Part shown: positions 1-10,806 of the stretch, piece after piece
Position numbering within the stretch: position 1 is the first letter of the stretch
How the letters are laid out: each line of letters begins with the position of its first letter
Assembly (NCBI RefSeq): GCF_028335745.1
Contig: NZ_CP116477.1
Coordinates: 2,170,001 to 2,234,000 of the forward strand
Source: Pectobacterium sp. A5351
Lineage (GTDB): Bacteria; Pseudomonadota; Gammaproteobacteria; Enterobacterales; Enterobacteriaceae
DNA length: 64,000 bases
Reading direction: 5' to 3'
Notes under the pieces: generated by a model
Database searches by the model: none
The model's input: only the letters and a program-made list of their open reading frames with translations
What the model was told of the DNA's origin: nothing
Translations under genes and position numbers: made by a program

Positions 1-203
1 GCCTGGCAACCGATTATTGCGTCAAATTCAGCGTATGGGATGCCATTGCTCTGGGGTATCACACGGAAGTCTTGGTGGATGGCTGTCGTGCCCTTAACCT
101 TTCCCCCACCGACGGTGAATTTGCATTACAGGAAATGGCACGCCGTGGGGCAATACTTATGGATATGACACAATTTCTTGCCACGCTACCTTCAGCACGT
201 TAA
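1..203 (+). CDS. pncA: Nicotinamidase/pyrazinamidase, 3' part only
   Basis: Only the last ~66 codons are present; the window begins inside the gene and the reading frame starts at base 3. The translation opens LATDYCVKFS and carries on through VLVDGCRALN to a TAA at 201–203. The DYCV motif contains the catalytic cysteine of the isochorismatase-like hydrolase fold; the aspartate and lysine of the triad lie upstream of the window. PncA deamidates nicotinamide to nicotinate for NAD salvage in the cytoplasm. The gene converges on yeaC across a small hairpin. Its position before yeaC/msrB/gapA matches the enterobacterial order, which supports the call. Confidence 0.9.
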   Translation, partial: LATDYCVKFSVWDAIALGYHTEVLVDGCRALNLSPTDGEFALQEMARRGAILMDMTQFLATLPSAR

Positions 204-224
204 TGAGCGACAGCACAAAACAGC

Positions 225-243
225 GGCAGCCGATGAGGCTGCC
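225..243. terminator. Hairpin between convergent pncA and yeaC
   Basis: A perfect 7-bp stem (GGCAGCC / GGCTGCC) with a 5-nt loop sits between the two convergent stops. Read on the minus strand it is followed within a few bases by TTTT, so it should serve yeaC best. Inferred from sequence shape only. Confidence 0.5.
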
Positions 244-253
244 AGCTTACGCG

Positions 254-532
254 TTAGGCGTTGGGTTTCAGCGTAACAATGGCATCAGCGATGTTAAATT
301 CGCGCTTCAGTTCCTGCTTACTCTTCATCACAATTTCGCCATTGGTGCCAATCGTCATGTGCTCAGCCTGTTCGTTATGGCGAGCCTGCCACATCATCAC
401 CATTTGCAGGCTGTTTTCTTTCTGTTCGGCTGTCAACGCGACACCGTCTGGCCATTTGCCCAGCTCTACCGCCGTGACCAGCCGTTGGTAAATTTCTGGC
501 GTCATGGCGTCGATCAGATCATTGAGTTCCAT
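254..532 (-). CDS. yeaC: YeaC family protein (DUF1315), function unknown
   Basis: A 92-residue soluble protein starting MELNDLIDAMTPEIYQRLVTA, typical of the small DUF1315/YeaC family found beside pncA in Enterobacterales. It has no signal peptide or membrane segment. The centre, LTAEQKENSLQMVMMWQARH, looks helical, and the C-terminal half has many charged residues. No biochemical role is established. Genomic position (pncA on one side, msrB–gapA on the other) and length agree with the E. coli gene. It faces the same way as msrB, 162 bp downstream of it, so co-transcription is possible but not shown. Confidence 0.85.
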   Translation of the reverse strand: MELNDLIDAMTPEIYQRLVTAVELGKWPDGVALTAEQKENSLQMVMMWQARHNEQAEHMTIGTNGEIVMKSKQELKREFNIADAIVTLKPNA

Positions 533-694
533 ATCCGGTTTCTGCTCCGAGAAAAGTCAGCGTTATGCTTACTGAGTTCTGTTATTGACAGGGACACCTA
601 TATTGAGAGGAGCACAGAGGAGCACTTAGTAGCTGAATCGTTTAAAGCTATACAGTGCCAGCCTGCCATCTGCCCTATTTTCATCACACACAGA

Positions 695-1114
695 TTACCC
701 GTCAACGCGTTCGCCATCAACGTCGTCGATAAAGCTCAGCGAAGCAGAATTCACGCAGTAGCGTTCGCCCGTGGTTTTCGGGCCATCAGGGAAAACGTGG
801 CCCAGATGCGCATCACACTGCCCACAGCGGATCTCAATACGGCGCATATTGTGTGAATCATCTTCCAGATAGCGAATCGCTTCTGAGGAAACAGGCTGAT
901 CAAAGCTTGGCCAGCCACAACCGGAGTCATATTTGCGGTCAGAGTAAAACAGCGGGGCCTGACAGCACAGGCAGTGATAAACGCCGGTGCGCTTGTTATG
1001 CAGCAGTTTGCCTGAAAACGCAGGCTCCGTACCGCGTTGCTGGGTGACATAGCGCTGCATCTCTGTCAGTTCAGTATTATCGGATGGGGTACGCGAAGCA
1101 GAGTCGTTAGTCAT
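695..1114 (-). CDS. msrB: Peptide-methionine (R)-S-oxide reductase
   Basis: A 139-residue cytoplasmic enzyme that reduces the R epimer of methionine sulfoxide in proteins, part of oxidative damage repair. Two zinc-binding Cys pairs are visible (C48/C51 in CLCCQAPLF, and [12 protein letters not shown]). So are the substrate-pocket motif CGWPSF and the catalytic cysteine in RYCVNSASL near residue 120. Length matches the family (~137). It is transcribed away from gapA, as yeaA/msrB is in E. coli. The shared 343-bp upstream region holds a CRP-type site. Confidence 0.95.
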   Translation of the reverse strand: MTNDSASRTPSDNTELTEMQRYVTQQRGTEPAFSGKLLHNKRTGVYHCLCCQAPLFYSDRKYDSGCGWPSFDQPVSSEAIRYLEDDSHNMRRIEIRCGQCDAHLGHVFPDGPKTTGERYCVNSASLSFIDDVDGERVDG

Positions 1115-1231
1115 GGGAGTCTCACAGCGGGTGTTATCAATTCAATTAATCATTGATTATAACAAAAAATTAACAACCCAACAGACCGTTCTGGCTTAAT
1201 ATTAGGAATGTTATCAGCATGAACATTTAAT

Positions 1232-1247
1232 TGTGACACATATCACA
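1232..1247. promoter_or_regulatory. CRP binding site between msrB and gapA
   Basis: TGTGA-CACATA-TCACA is an exact match to the CRP half-site pair with 6-bp spacing. It lies in the divergent 343-bp msrB/gapA intergenic region, about 210 bp before the gapA start. CRP control of gapA is known in E. coli, so a role here is reasonable inference. The rest of this interval is AT-rich and holds no gene. Confidence 0.6.
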
Positions 1248-1386
1248 TATTGAGATAACGCAGGCTTTATATGATGCATTCCGCCCTCATATCAGCCTTA
1301 GATGTTACTTAGTTACAGACTCGAGCGGTTTTTGCACAAAGATTGGTCATAGGTTTGACTTACAGCAACTATTGACACGATTCCGC

Positions 1387-1414
1387 TTGACGCTCAGCAA
1401 GGTTTTTGTAATTT
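1387..1414 (+). promoter_or_regulatory. Probable sigma-70 promoter of gapA
   Basis: TTGACG, 16 bp, then TAATTT, located 44 bp upstream of the gapA ATG. The spacing is acceptable and the proximal position agrees with the strong gapA P1 promoter of E. coli. Other promoters may exist further upstream (E. coli gapA has several). Confidence 0.5.
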
Positions 1415-1445
1415 TACAACCAACCTTTTATTCACAAACCAATAG

Positions 1446-2453
<1,008 letters not shown>

Positions 2454-2473
2454 GCGTCAGCGATGATTCTGTG

Positions 2474-2504
2474 AAAAAAGGGCGACGTGATGTCGCCCTT
2501 TTTT
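2474..2504 (+). terminator. Rho-independent terminator of gapA
   Basis: AAAAAAGGGCGAC-GTGAT-GTCGCCCTTTTTT: a GC stem flanked by A and T runs, 20 bp after the gapA stop. A textbook intrinsic terminator. Confidence 0.9.
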
Positions 2505-2560
2505 ATTGTTAATTGCAGATTTCTTTTTACCACGAAAAACAATCAAAAAAAGGCACTATC

Positions 2561-3430
2561 ATGCATAACACAATTTTCTCACTCCCCGTCACTAAGCAAA
2601 TTAGCGCCACCCTCAGCGAGCGTCAGCTGGACCAACTCCCCATCGTCGTCGTTAACCATCCTGAAGTGCGCGCGGCAGTGGCATTACAAGGGGCACACTT
2701 ACTCAGTTGGCAGCCAACTAATGAAGAGCCGGTGCTCTGGCTGAGCGACAATACGCCTTTTACTCATCACGTTGCGATTCGCGGCGGTGTACCGATCTGT
2801 TTCCCTTGGTTTGGCCCTTTCGCCGATCCTAACCACGGTTTTGCCCGTCTGCTGCCGTGGGAATTTACCGCTCACAGCGAAGATGAGCACGGTGTGCAGC
2901 TCACATTCACGCTGCAGGACAATGAAGAAACGCGTAAGAGCTGGCCGCATGCGTTCACGCTCATCGCCCGCTTCAAGCTGGGCAAAGAGTGCGGTATTGA
3001 GCTGGAAGCGCATGGCGATTACAGCATCACCAGCGCGCTGCACACCTATTTCAACATCGGCGACATCAGCGATATTCGCATTGCCGGTCTGGGTGAATCA
3101 TTTATTGATAAGGTGGATCAAGGCAAGCTGGCTACGCAGCAAGGCGATCTGGTCTTTACCGACCGTACAGACCGTATTTATACCCAGCCGCAAGACACCA
3201 GCGTGGTACATGATGAGGCACTGAAACGGGCTATCGAAGTACACCATTCACACCACAGTGATGTCGTGTCGTGGAACCCCGGTGCTGAGCTCTCTCGTAC
3301 GATTAGCGATATGCCAGATGAGGGATATAAAACGTTCGTGTGTGTGGAAACCGCGCGGATTAATCAACCGTTTGTCGCCTCCGCCAAGGCTCCGGCGCGT
3401 CTGGCGACGGTTATCCGCATCAAGAAATAA
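2561..3430 (+). CDS. yeaD: D-hexose-6-phosphate mutarotase (aldose 1-epimerase-like)
   Basis: A 289-residue galactose-mutarotase-fold protein. It is expected to interconvert alpha and beta anomers of glucose-6-phosphate-type sugars and lies immediately after gapA, as in E. coli. Family hallmarks are GAHLLSWQP near the N-terminus, IRGGVPICFPWFGPF, HGFARLLPWE and the late VSWNPG motif, which carry the histidine and acid residues expected of the fold. The start chosen is ATG GTT-free MHNTIFSLPV at 2561. An in-frame upstream ATG would place the N-terminus inside the post-gapA leader. It converges on mipA across a small palindrome. Confidence 0.9.
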   Translation: MHNTIFSLPVTKQISATLSERQLDQLPIVVVNHPEVRAAVALQGAHLLSWQPTNEEPVLWLSDNTPFTHHVAIRGGVPICFPWFGPFADPNHGFARLLPWEFTAHSEDEHGVQLTFTLQDNEETRKSWPHAFTLIARFKLGKECGIELEAHGDYSITSALHTYFNIGDISDIRIAGLGESFIDKVDQGKLATQQGDLVFTDRTDRIYTQPQDTSVVHDEALKRAIEVHHSHHSDVVSWNPGAELSRTISDMPDEGYKTFVCVETARINQPFVASAKAPARLATVIRIKK

Positions 3431-3441
3431 CCACCGCTATA

Positions 3442-3463
3442 AATGGGGTGATATCACCCCATT
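3442..3463. terminator. Bidirectional hairpin between yeaD and mipA
   Basis: AATGGGGTGATATCACCCCATT is a perfect palindrome lying between two convergent stops. The A/T ends are short, so termination strength is uncertain. Confidence 0.5.
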
Positions 3464-3498
3464 ATTGTACGGCAAATGCACCATGCTCACGAAGAGCA

Positions 3499-4248
3499 TC
3501 AGAAGCGGTAGCTGACGCCTGCGCTCATTAAGATGCTGTGGCTACTATCGACAATCGGGCTGTCCTTCATTTCGTCAGACAAACGTGTGTAACGCCCTAC
3601 GGCCCAGGCGCTCCAGCTTTCGTTAATCTGATAACCGGCGCTCAGTTCAAGATACGGGGCCCAGCCATCGCCAGGACTATACTGGTTAAAGCCGGAACGC
3701 GCGGACTCCTGTGCGCTAACGCCGTAGTAATACTGGTTCATGTTTTCACTAAACCAGGTGGCGCCGATACCCGGAGTGATGCTCAGATCGCCCATTGAGA
3801 AGCGGTAAAGATAGGCGGTATCCCATGCAAAACCGTTGCTGTAATCCAGCGTATCCCCTGCCAGCACAGTACGAATTTCGCCCCAATCGGCGATATGACG
3901 GTAGGCCGCACCCGCCATCAGCGTGCCGCGGCGTTTATCTAACTGCTTCATACGCAGATCGTCGCTATCTCCCGGTTTAAACCCTAAAGGCAGGTAGTAA
4001 GCCGTTAAAGAGAGACGATTTGCGCCGTCATTCCACAGGTAGTATCCACCACCCAGCCCGCGGAAATAAAAATTTTCACTTTCATAATTCAGTACAGGAA
4101 GCGGATAAACGTCATTATCAACACCACGGTACACGGACGTTGAACCCGCAGCGCCAAGGCCCAGGGAGACATCTGCGGCATAGGCTGAAGGCAGGAGCAC
4201 GGCACCAGAAACCAGTGCGGCCAGCATACATAGTTGAGGTTTTTTCAC
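3499..4248 (-). CDS. mipA: MipA/OmpV family outer-membrane protein
   Basis: A 249-residue beta-barrel-type outer membrane protein. It has a clear Sec signal peptide (MKKPQLCMLAALVSGAVLLPSAYA, cleaved after AYA), then alternating aromatic/glycine beta strands, and ends in the classical C-terminal phenylalanine (SAGVSYRF). Mid-protein motifs such as YYLWNDGANRLSLTAY and LSITPGIGATW are typical of the MipA/OmpV family. In E. coli MipA is reported to scaffold MltA and PBP1B; that role is family knowledge, not visible here. It sits in the expected place between yeaD and yeaG and is divergent from yeaG. Confidence 0.85.
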   Translation of the reverse strand: MKKPQLCMLAALVSGAVLLPSAYAADVSLGLGAAGSTSVYRGVDNDVYPLPVLNYESENFYFRGLGGGYYLWNDGANRLSLTAYYLPLGFKPGDSDDLRMKQLDKRRGTLMAGAAYRHIADWGEIRTVLAGDTLDYSNGFAWDTAYLYRFSMGDLSITPGIGATWFSENMNQYYYGVSAQESARSGFNQYSPGDGWAPYLELSAGYQINESWSAWAVGRYTRLSDEMKDSPIVDSSHSILMSAGVSYRF

Positions 4249-4586
4249 AGTTTTCTATTTCCTATTACAGATAAATATCATGAAAAATGATAGGCCAATT
4301 ACACACGTTAGCGTTCAGGTTATATAAAAATAACATTAACGAATAACCTAACTATTCGATAGGTTTTACGTGCGCTAACGTCGGTAATAGGCAGTGCCCT
4401 TAAGGCTGAGCGCCTATTCTCTATAAGGTTACACGGATTTTCCTGAAAGTGAGTCCTTGAAATATCTTAAAAATACGTCTGTGGACTAGAGGAAATTTTA
4501 CGGATGCAAACTACGCTTTAATACAGAAGGTGACGTCTTCCTGACCAGCAGGTATGAATAAAATCACGACGCCCTGATGCAGCAAG

Positions 4587-4604
4587 TTGGCATAAGGGTT
4601 GCTG
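4587..4604 (+). promoter_or_regulatory. Sigma-54-type -24/-12 promoter upstream of yeaGH
   Basis: TTGGCATAAGGGTTGCT has the GG and GC dinucleotides separated by exactly 10 nt, as sigma-54 requires, and lies 100 bp before yeaG. E. coli yeaGH is known to be sigma-54/NtrC controlled, which supports the call. The 455-bp mipA/yeaG intergenic region contains no gene. Confidence 0.6.
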
Positions 4605-4703
4605 GACTCAGAAGATTTCTTCTTTCGGGGGGCAATACATTAATAGGCATATATTCCACGCGCTCTCTTAATCTGTGCTAATCGACGAAGGACGGGCATC
4701 GCT

Positions 4704-6638
4704 ATGAACATATTTGATCACTACCGCCAGCGCTACGACGCTGCCAAGGATGAAGAGTTCACTCTGCAGGAATTCCTTACTATCTGTCAGCAGGATCGCA
4801 ATGCTTATGCGAACGCGGCTGAACGATTGTTAACGGCTATCGGTGAGCCTGTAATGGTGGATACCGCCCAAGAATCACGAATGTCGCGCCTATTCTCGAA
4901 CCGGGTGATTGCTCGCTACCCGGCTTTTGAGGAATTTTACGGTATGGAAGAGGCCATCGAACAGATTGTCTCTTACCTGAAACATGCCGCGCAGGGATTG
5001 GAAGAGAAGAAACAGATTCTGTATCTGTTAGGGCCGGTCGGCGGCGGGAAATCCTCTCTGGCCGAACGCCTGAAAGCGCTGATGCAGCGCGTACCGATTT
5101 ACATCCTCAGCGCCAATGGCGAACGTAGCCCAGTGAATGACCACCCGCTCTGCCTGTTCAACCCGCAGGAAGATGCCGCAATACTCGAAAAAGAGTACGC
5201 CATTCCACGGCGCTACCTCGGCACCATCATGTCGCCGTGGGCAGCCAAACGCCTCCAGGAATTTGGCGGCGACATTACCAAATTCAAAGTCGTCAAAGTG
5301 TGGCCATCAATTCTGGCGCAAATCGGGATTGCGAAAACCGAGCCCGGTGATGAGAACAATCAGGACATCTCAGCGCTGGTCGGTAAAGTCGACATCCGCA
5401 AGCTGGAGCATTTTGCCCAGAACGATCCCGATGCCTACGGCTATTCCGGCGCACTGTGCCGCGCGCACCAGGGCATTATGGAGTTCGTCGAGATGTTCAA
5501 AGCGCCGATCAAGGTGCTCCACCCGCTGCTGACCGCAACACAGGAAGGCAACTACAACGGGACGGAAGGCATTGCCGCCCTGCCGTTCAACGGGATTATT
5601 CTGGCGCACTCCAATGAATCCGAGTGGGTGCAATTCCGTAACAACAAGAACAATGAAGCGTTTCTTGACCGCGTGTATATCGTGAAGGTGCCGTACTGCC
5701 TGCGCGTATCCGAAGAGGTCAAAATCTACGACAAACTGCTGGATCACAGCGAGCTGACGCATGCGCCTTGCGCGCCCGGCACGCTGGAAACGCTGGCTCG
5801 CTTCTCCATTCTGTCGCGCCTGAAAGACCCCGAAAACTCCAGCATCTACTCCAAGATGCGGGTTTACGACGGAGAAAGCCTGAAAGATACCGATCCGAAG
5901 GCGAAATCCTATCAGGAGTACCGCGATTACGCGGGCGTAGATGAAGGGATGAACGGTCTGTCGACCCGCTTCGCGTTCAAAATTCTCTCACGCGTCTTTA
6001 ACTTCGATCACAGCGAAGTCGCGGCTAACCCGGTACACCTGTTCTACGTACTGGAACAACAGATCGAGCGCGAACAATTCCCGCAGGAGCAGGCAGAGAA
6101 GTATCTGGAGCACCTGAAAGGCTATCTGACGCCGAAATACGCGGAGTTTATCGGCAAAGAGATCCAGACCGCCTATCTCGAATCCTATTCCGAATACGGC
6201 CAGAACATTTTCGACCGTTATGTTACCTATGCGGATTTCTGGATTCAGGATCAGGAGTACCGTGACCCGGATACCGGCCAACTGTTTGACCGTGAATCGC
6301 TCAACGCCGAGCTGGAAAAAATCGAGAAGCCTGCGGGCATCAGCAACCCTAAAGACTTCCGTAACGAGATCGTCAACTTCGTACTGCGCGCCCGCGCCAA
6401 TAATAGCGGCCGGAATCCAAACTGGACCAGTTACGAGAAACTGCGAACGGTTATCGAGAAGAAGATGTTCTCCAACACGGAAGAGCTGTTGCCTGTGATT
6501 TCGTTTAATACCAAGACTTCAACGGATGAACAGAAAAAACATGATGACTTCGTCGATCGTATGATGGAGAAAGGCTACACCCGGAAGCAGGTGCGTTTGC
6601 TGTGCGAATGGTATCTGCGGGTGAGGAAATCATCATAA
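4704..6638 (+). CDS. yeaG: PrkA-family serine protein kinase YeaG
   Basis: A 644-residue cytoplasmic protein of the PrkA family: an N-terminal AAA-like ATPase domain and a C-terminal PrkA kinase-like domain. The P-loop GPVGGGKSS is at about residues 109–117. The motif NRVYIVKVPYCLRVSEE and the C-terminal WYLRVRKSS are typical. The family acts in adaptation to starvation, notably nitrogen limitation in E. coli. yeaH starts 36 bp downstream on the same strand, so the two form an operon, probably from the sigma-54-like promoter upstream. Full length, no defects seen. Confidence 0.95.
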   Translation: MNIFDHYRQRYDAAKDEEFTLQEFLTICQQDRNAYANAAERLLTAIGEPVMVDTAQESRMSRLFSNRVIARYPAFEEFYGMEEAIEQIVSYLKHAAQGLEEKKQILYLLGPVGGGKSSLAERLKALMQRVPIYILSANGERSPVNDHPLCLFNPQEDAAILEKEYAIPRRYLGTIMSPWAAKRLQEFGGDITKFKVVKVWPSILAQIGIAKTEPGDENNQDISALVGKVDIRKLEHFAQNDPDAYGYSGALCRAHQGIMEFVEMFKAPIKVLHPLLTATQEGNYNGTEGIAALPFNGIILAHSNESEWVQFRNNKNNEAFLDRVYIVKVPYCLRVSEEVKIYDKLLDHSELTHAPCAPGTLETLARFSILSRLKDPENSSIYSKMRVYDGESLKDTDPKAKSYQEYRDYAGVDEGMNGLSTRFAFKILSRVFNFDHSEVAANPVHLFYVLEQQIEREQFPQEQAEKYLEHLKGYLTPKYAEFIGKEIQTAYLESYSEYGQNIFDRYVTYADFWIQDQEYRDPDTGQLFDRESLNAELEKIEKPAGISNPKDFRNEIVNFVLRARANNSGRNPNWTSYEKLRTVIEKKMFSNTEELLPVISFNTKTSTDEQKKHDDFVDRMMEKGYTRKQVRLLCEWYLRVRKSS

Positions 6639-6674
6639 TGACGCACGATGCTGGCAACCGCGTTTGGGGGAAAC

Positions 6675-7949
6675 ATGGCCTATTTTATTGATCGACGGCT
6701 AAACGGCAAAAACAAAAGCACGGTGAACCGCCAACGCTTTTTACGTCGCTATAAGTCGCAAATAAAACAGTCGATTTCCGAGGCCATTAATAAGCGTTCG
6801 GTGACCGACATCGAAAGCGGGGAGTCGGTGTCGATCCCCAATGCAGACATCAACGAACCGATGTTCCATCAGGGCCGTGGAGGACGCCGCCATCGCGTCC
6901 ACCCGGGTAACGATCACTTCGTACAGAACGACAAAATCGAGCGGCCACAAGGAGGTGGTGGCGGTGGTTCCGGTCAGGGGGACGCCAGTAAAGATGGTGA
7001 AGGCGAGGATGAATTTGTCTTTCAGATCTCCAAAGACGAATATCTGGACCTGCTGTTTGAAGATCTGGCGCTGCCGAACCTGAAGAAGACCCAGCATCGG
7101 CAGATGACCGAGTACAAAACGCACCGCGCTGGCTACACCGCGAACGGCGTTCCGGCCAATATCAGCGTGGTGCGGTCGTTGCAAAACTCGCTGGCACGCC
7201 GCATGGCGATGACGGCAGGTAAACGCCGCACGCTGCATGAACTGGAAGAAACGCTGGAACAGCTGGCGCATACCGAGCCCGCACAATTGCTGGAAGAGGA
7301 ACGGCTGCGGCAGGAAATTACCGAACTGCGCCAGAAAATTGCACGCGTGCCGTTTATCGATACGTTTGACCTTCGCTACAAGAACTACGAGCGCCGGGCC
7401 GAACCATCGAGCCAGGCCGTGATGTTTTGTTTGATGGACGTATCCGGCTCCATGGATCAGGCGACAAAAGACATGGCGAAGCGCTTTTATATTCTGCTGT
7501 ATCTGTTCCTCAGCAGAAATTACAAAAACGTGGACGTTGTCTATATTCGCCATCACACGCAGGCAAAAGAGGTCGATGAACAAGAATTCTTCTACTCTCA
7601 GGAAACCGGCGGCACCATTGTCTCCAGTGCGTTAAAGCTAATGGAAGAAGTCGTACGTGAGCGCTACGATCCGTCACAGTGGAATATCTATGCGGCACAG
7701 GCGTCGGATGGCGATAACTGGGCTGACGATTCACCGCTGTGCCACCAGATCCTGGCGAATCAGCTTCTGCCAATGGTGCGTTATTACAGCTATATCGAGA
7801 TCACACGACGTTCACACCAGACGCTCTGGCGTGAATATGAAACGCTGCGCGATACGTTCGATAATTTCGCTATGCAGCATATTCGCGATCAGGATGATAT
7901 CTACCCTGTCTTCCGTGAACTTTTCCGTAAACAAACCGTAGGACATTAA
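6675..7949 (+). CDS. yeaH: YeaH/YhbH family protein (DUF444, VWA-like)
   Basis: A 424-residue protein co-transcribed with yeaG. The N-terminal part is basic and contains a low-complexity glycine stretch (residues ~94–103) in a charged linker. The C-terminal half has a von Willebrand A-like MIDAS sequence, [10 protein letters not shown] (about residue 253), and the family signature [13 protein letters not shown] chose the ATG of [13 protein letters not shown] at 6675 because GGGGGA precedes it. Nine upstream codons are open but do not resemble the family. YeaH partners with YeaG in stress adaptation; its molecular role is unresolved. Confidence 0.92.
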   Translation: MAYFIDRRLNGKNKSTVNRQRFLRRYKSQIKQSISEAINKRSVTDIESGESVSIPNADINEPMFHQGRGGRRHRVHPGNDHFVQNDKIERPQGGGGGGSGQGDASKDGEGEDEFVFQISKDEYLDLLFEDLALPNLKKTQHRQMTEYKTHRAGYTANGVPANISVVRSLQNSLARRMAMTAGKRRTLHELEETLEQLAHTEPAQLLEEERLRQEITELRQKIARVPFIDTFDLRYKNYERRAEPSSQAVMFCLMDVSGSMDQATKDMAKRFYILLYLFLSRNYKNVDVVYIRHHTQAKEVDEQEFFYSQETGGTIVSSALKLMEEVVRERYDPSQWNIYAAQASDGDNWADDSPLCHQILANQLLPMVRYYSYIEITRRSHQTLWREYETLRDTFDNFAMQHIRDQDDIYPVFRELFRKQTVGH

Positions 7950-8112
7950 CCACACCTTAGCCAGCCAGCTAGTCGCCAATGGTTAGCTGGCTGATATCCT
8001 CCTCCACAGCGGGCTCCTTTCATCGTGACATTGTCACAAAGATAACACTTTCTTTTTGCCAGTGTGCACATTACCCTGTCGACCCCATAAAACGTAGATT
8101 TCTGTTTTTGTT

Positions 8113-9312
8113 ATGCAACGATTTATCCTCATCTTACTCACTCTGGTTCTACTCGGCCCTCTGGGTATCGACATCTATTTACCGCTGATTCCTGCTATTG
8201 CCGTGGCGCTGAACAGTCCTGAATCGCTGATTCAATCCACCGTCGCACTTTTTATTCTAATCATGGGATTAGGCCAGCTTCTGGCCGGGCCGCTGGTCGA
8301 TAAATATGGCCGCCGCCCTATGGCGCTGACTGGTGTGATAATCTATATCATCGGTGCCATCATGGCGGCGCTGGCGACCAACGCCACGCTATTCGTTCTT
8401 TCACGCCTTTTTCAGGGTATGGCCGTCTGCTGTACTGCCGTTGCCATTTTCAGCAGCGTACGTGACAAGCTGAACGGTGACGATGCCGCCAGAACCTATG
8501 GCTTTCTTAACGGCACGCTGAATATTGTGCCTGCGCTGGCTCCGCTCTTCGGTGGACTGTTGGCCGAGGCCTTCGGCTGGCGCTCCCCTTTCTGGTTCCT
8601 CGCTGTCTACAGCATTCTGGTATTGGCACTCGTTCTCCGCTTTTTACCCGAAACACGCCCCGATTCAACCTTGCCCGTGCACGGTTTACCGCTGCGTCAA
8701 TACGCACGTCTATTATCCAATCGCCATTTTCTGGGATTCGCGTCCGTAAACGCAGGCGCAATGGGGATGGCGCTAACCTACGTCACCTTCTCCCCCGTGG
8801 TATTAATGAACCAGGCGCGGCTCACGCCGCTTGAATTTTCGCTTGCCTTCGGCGCAAACGGTTTTTGGATCATGCTGGTTAGCTTCTTTGCGAATCGGAT
8901 TATCCGCAAAGTCGGTCGCCCGCGTTGTCTGTCCGTTGGCAGCCTGCTGATGGGCGCGGGTTTCCTCTCACTGCTTGGTGGCGTCGTTCTTTTACCCGAT
9001 ACGATGCAAAACACCTGGCCGACCTACATGCTGCCCGTCGCGCTGGCCTGTGGCGGTCTGGCATTTTTGATCGGCCCCTCCACCAGCTACGCGCTGGAGC
9101 CTTATTCCAATGAAGCGGGAATTGCGTCGGCGATGGTAGGGTTTGTACAAATGGCGGGAGGAGCGGCACTGGGGCTGATCGCGATGGCGCTCCCTCTGCC
9201 GTCAAAAATATCACTGGCGCTGGTCATGCTCTGTGCCGCTCTGCTGGCAATACGCGCCCGTCTGCTCACTCGTCACCACAAGGGCAGCATTACACCGCTG
9301 CCCCATGGTTAA
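8113..9312 (+). CDS. MFS multidrug efflux transporter, Bcr/CflA type
   Basis: A 399-residue inner-membrane protein with about 12 hydrophobic segments and the drug:H+ antiporter-1 signature. The first helix resembles Bcr/CmlA proteins (LGIDIYLPLIPAIA). The loop after helix 2 carries motif A, GPLVDKYGRRPM. Helix 5 has the motif C-like LNIVPALAPLFGGLLAEAFGW. It likely exports small hydrophobic compounds by proton exchange; the substrate cannot be read from sequence, although CmlA-like chloramphenicol exporters are close relatives in this subfamily. It is a single gene, convergent with dadA (17 bp between stops). No strong ribosome site is visible before the ATG. Confidence 0.8.
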   Translation: MQRFILILLTLVLLGPLGIDIYLPLIPAIAVALNSPESLIQSTVALFILIMGLGQLLAGPLVDKYGRRPMALTGVIIYIIGAIMAALATNATLFVLSRLFQGMAVCCTAVAIFSSVRDKLNGDDAARTYGFLNGTLNIVPALAPLFGGLLAEAFGWRSPFWFLAVYSILVLALVLRFLPETRPDSTLPVHGLPLRQYARLLSNRHFLGFASVNAGAMGMALTYVTFSPVVLMNQARLTPLEFSLAFGANGFWIMLVSFFANRIIRKVGRPRCLSVGSLLMGAGFLSLLGGVVLLPDTMQNTWPTYMLPVALACGGLAFLIGPSTSYALEPYSNEAGIASAMVGFVQMAGGAALGLIAMALPLPSKISLALVMLCAALLAIRARLLTRHHKGSITPLPHG

Positions 9313-9329
9313 TTCGCAATACAGAAAGG

Positions 9330-10583
9330 CTAACGAGTATAGCGAGACACAGACAAATCATCGGCTTCAATCTCCGGTGATTTGTCCGACAGAATATCCG
9401 CCAGCAATTTCCCTGAACCGCAGGCCATCGTCCAGCCTAACGTACCATGCCCGGTGTTCAGGTACAGATTTCTCAGCGGTGAACGCCCTACCAGCGGCGT
9501 GCCGTCTGGCGTCATCGGACGCAGCCCCGTCCAGAATGTCGCTTGTTCAATCGGGCCGCAATGGGGATACAGGTCGCGCACTACCCTCTCCAGCGTCTCA
9601 CGCCGTTTAGGGTGTAGATCGGTATTAAAGCCGACAACCTCTGCCATTCCTCCAACCCGGATGCGGCGATCAAACCGAGTGATTGCCACTTTATAGGTTT
9701 CATCCAGCACGGTAGAAACCGGTGCTGAGGCATCATCCGCCAGCGGAATCGTCAGTGAATAACCTTTCAACGGATACACCGGAATATCGAACCACTGCCG
9801 TAACAACCCCGTGGAATAGGAGCCGCAGGCCATCACATAGGCGTCCGCCACGATCATTTCATCGTCGCACTGTACGCCCGTCACGTGTTGCTCTTCCACC
9901 CGCAGTTGGCGTACGTGACGTCCCAGTTTGAAGGTGACACCGGCATCGGCAGCCATCGTCGCCAGTTGGCGAGTGAATAACTGACAATCGCCGGTTTCAT
10001 CATGCGGCAAGCGCAGCCCCCCCGTCAGTTGCTCCGCCACATTCGCCAGCGCGGGTTCAACGGAGGCCAGTTCATGACGGGACAGTAGTTGATACGGAAC
10101 GCCAGCCTCTTTCAGCACGGTAATATCCCGTGTCGCATTATCATATTGCTGTTCGGTACGGAACAGTTGCAGCGTTCCGCCCTGCCGACCTTCGTACTGA
10201 ATACCCGTGTCCTGTCGCAGCCGTTGCAGACAGTCACGGCTGTATTCCGCCAGCCGCACCATCCGCGCTTTGTTGGTTTTATAGTGGCGAGCATCACAGT
10301 TGAGCAACATTTGCCACATCCAGCACAACTGTGTGGCCGTGAAGTCAGGCCGGATCGCCAACGGCGCATGGCGCTGAAACATCCATTTTATTGCTTTCAG
10401 CGGTATTCCCGGCGCAGCCCACGGTGCGGCATAGCCGGGGGAGATCTGCCCGGCATTCCCGGCGCTGGTTTCCAACGCGGGTTCCGGTTGCCTGTCGATA
10501 ACGGTGACATCATGCCCTGCCTGCGCAAGATACCAGGCGGTACTCACGCCAACTACGCCACTTCCCAGAATCACAACCCGCAT
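9330..10583 (-). CDS. dadA: D-amino acid dehydrogenase, small subunit
   Basis: A 417-residue FAD-dependent oxidoreductase that deaminates D-alanine and other D-amino acids to 2-oxo acids, feeding electrons to the respiratory chain at the inner membrane. The N-terminal dinucleotide-binding motif is [15 protein letters not shown]. The DadA-type segment [22 protein letters not shown] follows, and a C-terminal flavin-contact motif [14 protein letters not shown] precedes [14 protein letters not shown]. Length is slightly below E. coli DadA (432). No dadX follows within the window; the next DNA downstream is the convergent MFS gene. It is the last core gene before the accessory island. Confidence 0.9.
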   Translation of the reverse strand: MRVVILGSGVVGVSTAWYLAQAGHDVTVIDRQPEPALETSAGNAGQISPGYAAPWAAPGIPLKAIKWMFQRHAPLAIRPDFTATQLCWMWQMLLNCDARHYKTNKARMVRLAEYSRDCLQRLRQDTGIQYEGRQGGTLQLFRTEQQYDNATRDITVLKEAGVPYQLLSRHELASVEPALANVAEQLTGGLRLPHDETGDCQLFTRQLATMAADAGVTFKLGRHVRQLRVEEQHVTGVQCDDEMIVADAYVMACGSYSTGLLRQWFDIPVYPLKGYSLTIPLADDASAPVSTVLDETYKVAITRFDRRIRVGGMAEVVGFNTDLHPKRRETLERVVRDLYPHCGPIEQATFWTGLRPMTPDGTPLVGRSPLRNLYLNTGHGTLGWTMACGSGKLLADILSDKSPEIEADDLSVSRYTR

Positions 10584-10806
10584 GCTACCGCACTCCCTTT
10601 CCTTGACCGTCTAATCTACTGGAAAAATGCTTATTTAATGGAATAAAACGCTAGTTAAAAGGTAAAGCTGAAGACTACTCTAGCATTTGGGAAGGAATTG
10701 TCACCTGCCTCAACGATAACATTTATCTATTGTTATCTCTTCGAACCGTAGCCTCACTACTAAAATCGTAACGAAATAACTGTGAAATCATTCGCAAAAT
10801 ACGCAT

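Noticed and set aside
203..856. 217-codon plus-strand frame over yeaC and msrB
   Set aside because: It is antisense to two recognised conserved genes.
8013..8036. CRP-like sequence before the MFS gene (GTGACATTGTCAC)
   Set aside because: The half-sites are 5 bp apart instead of 6.
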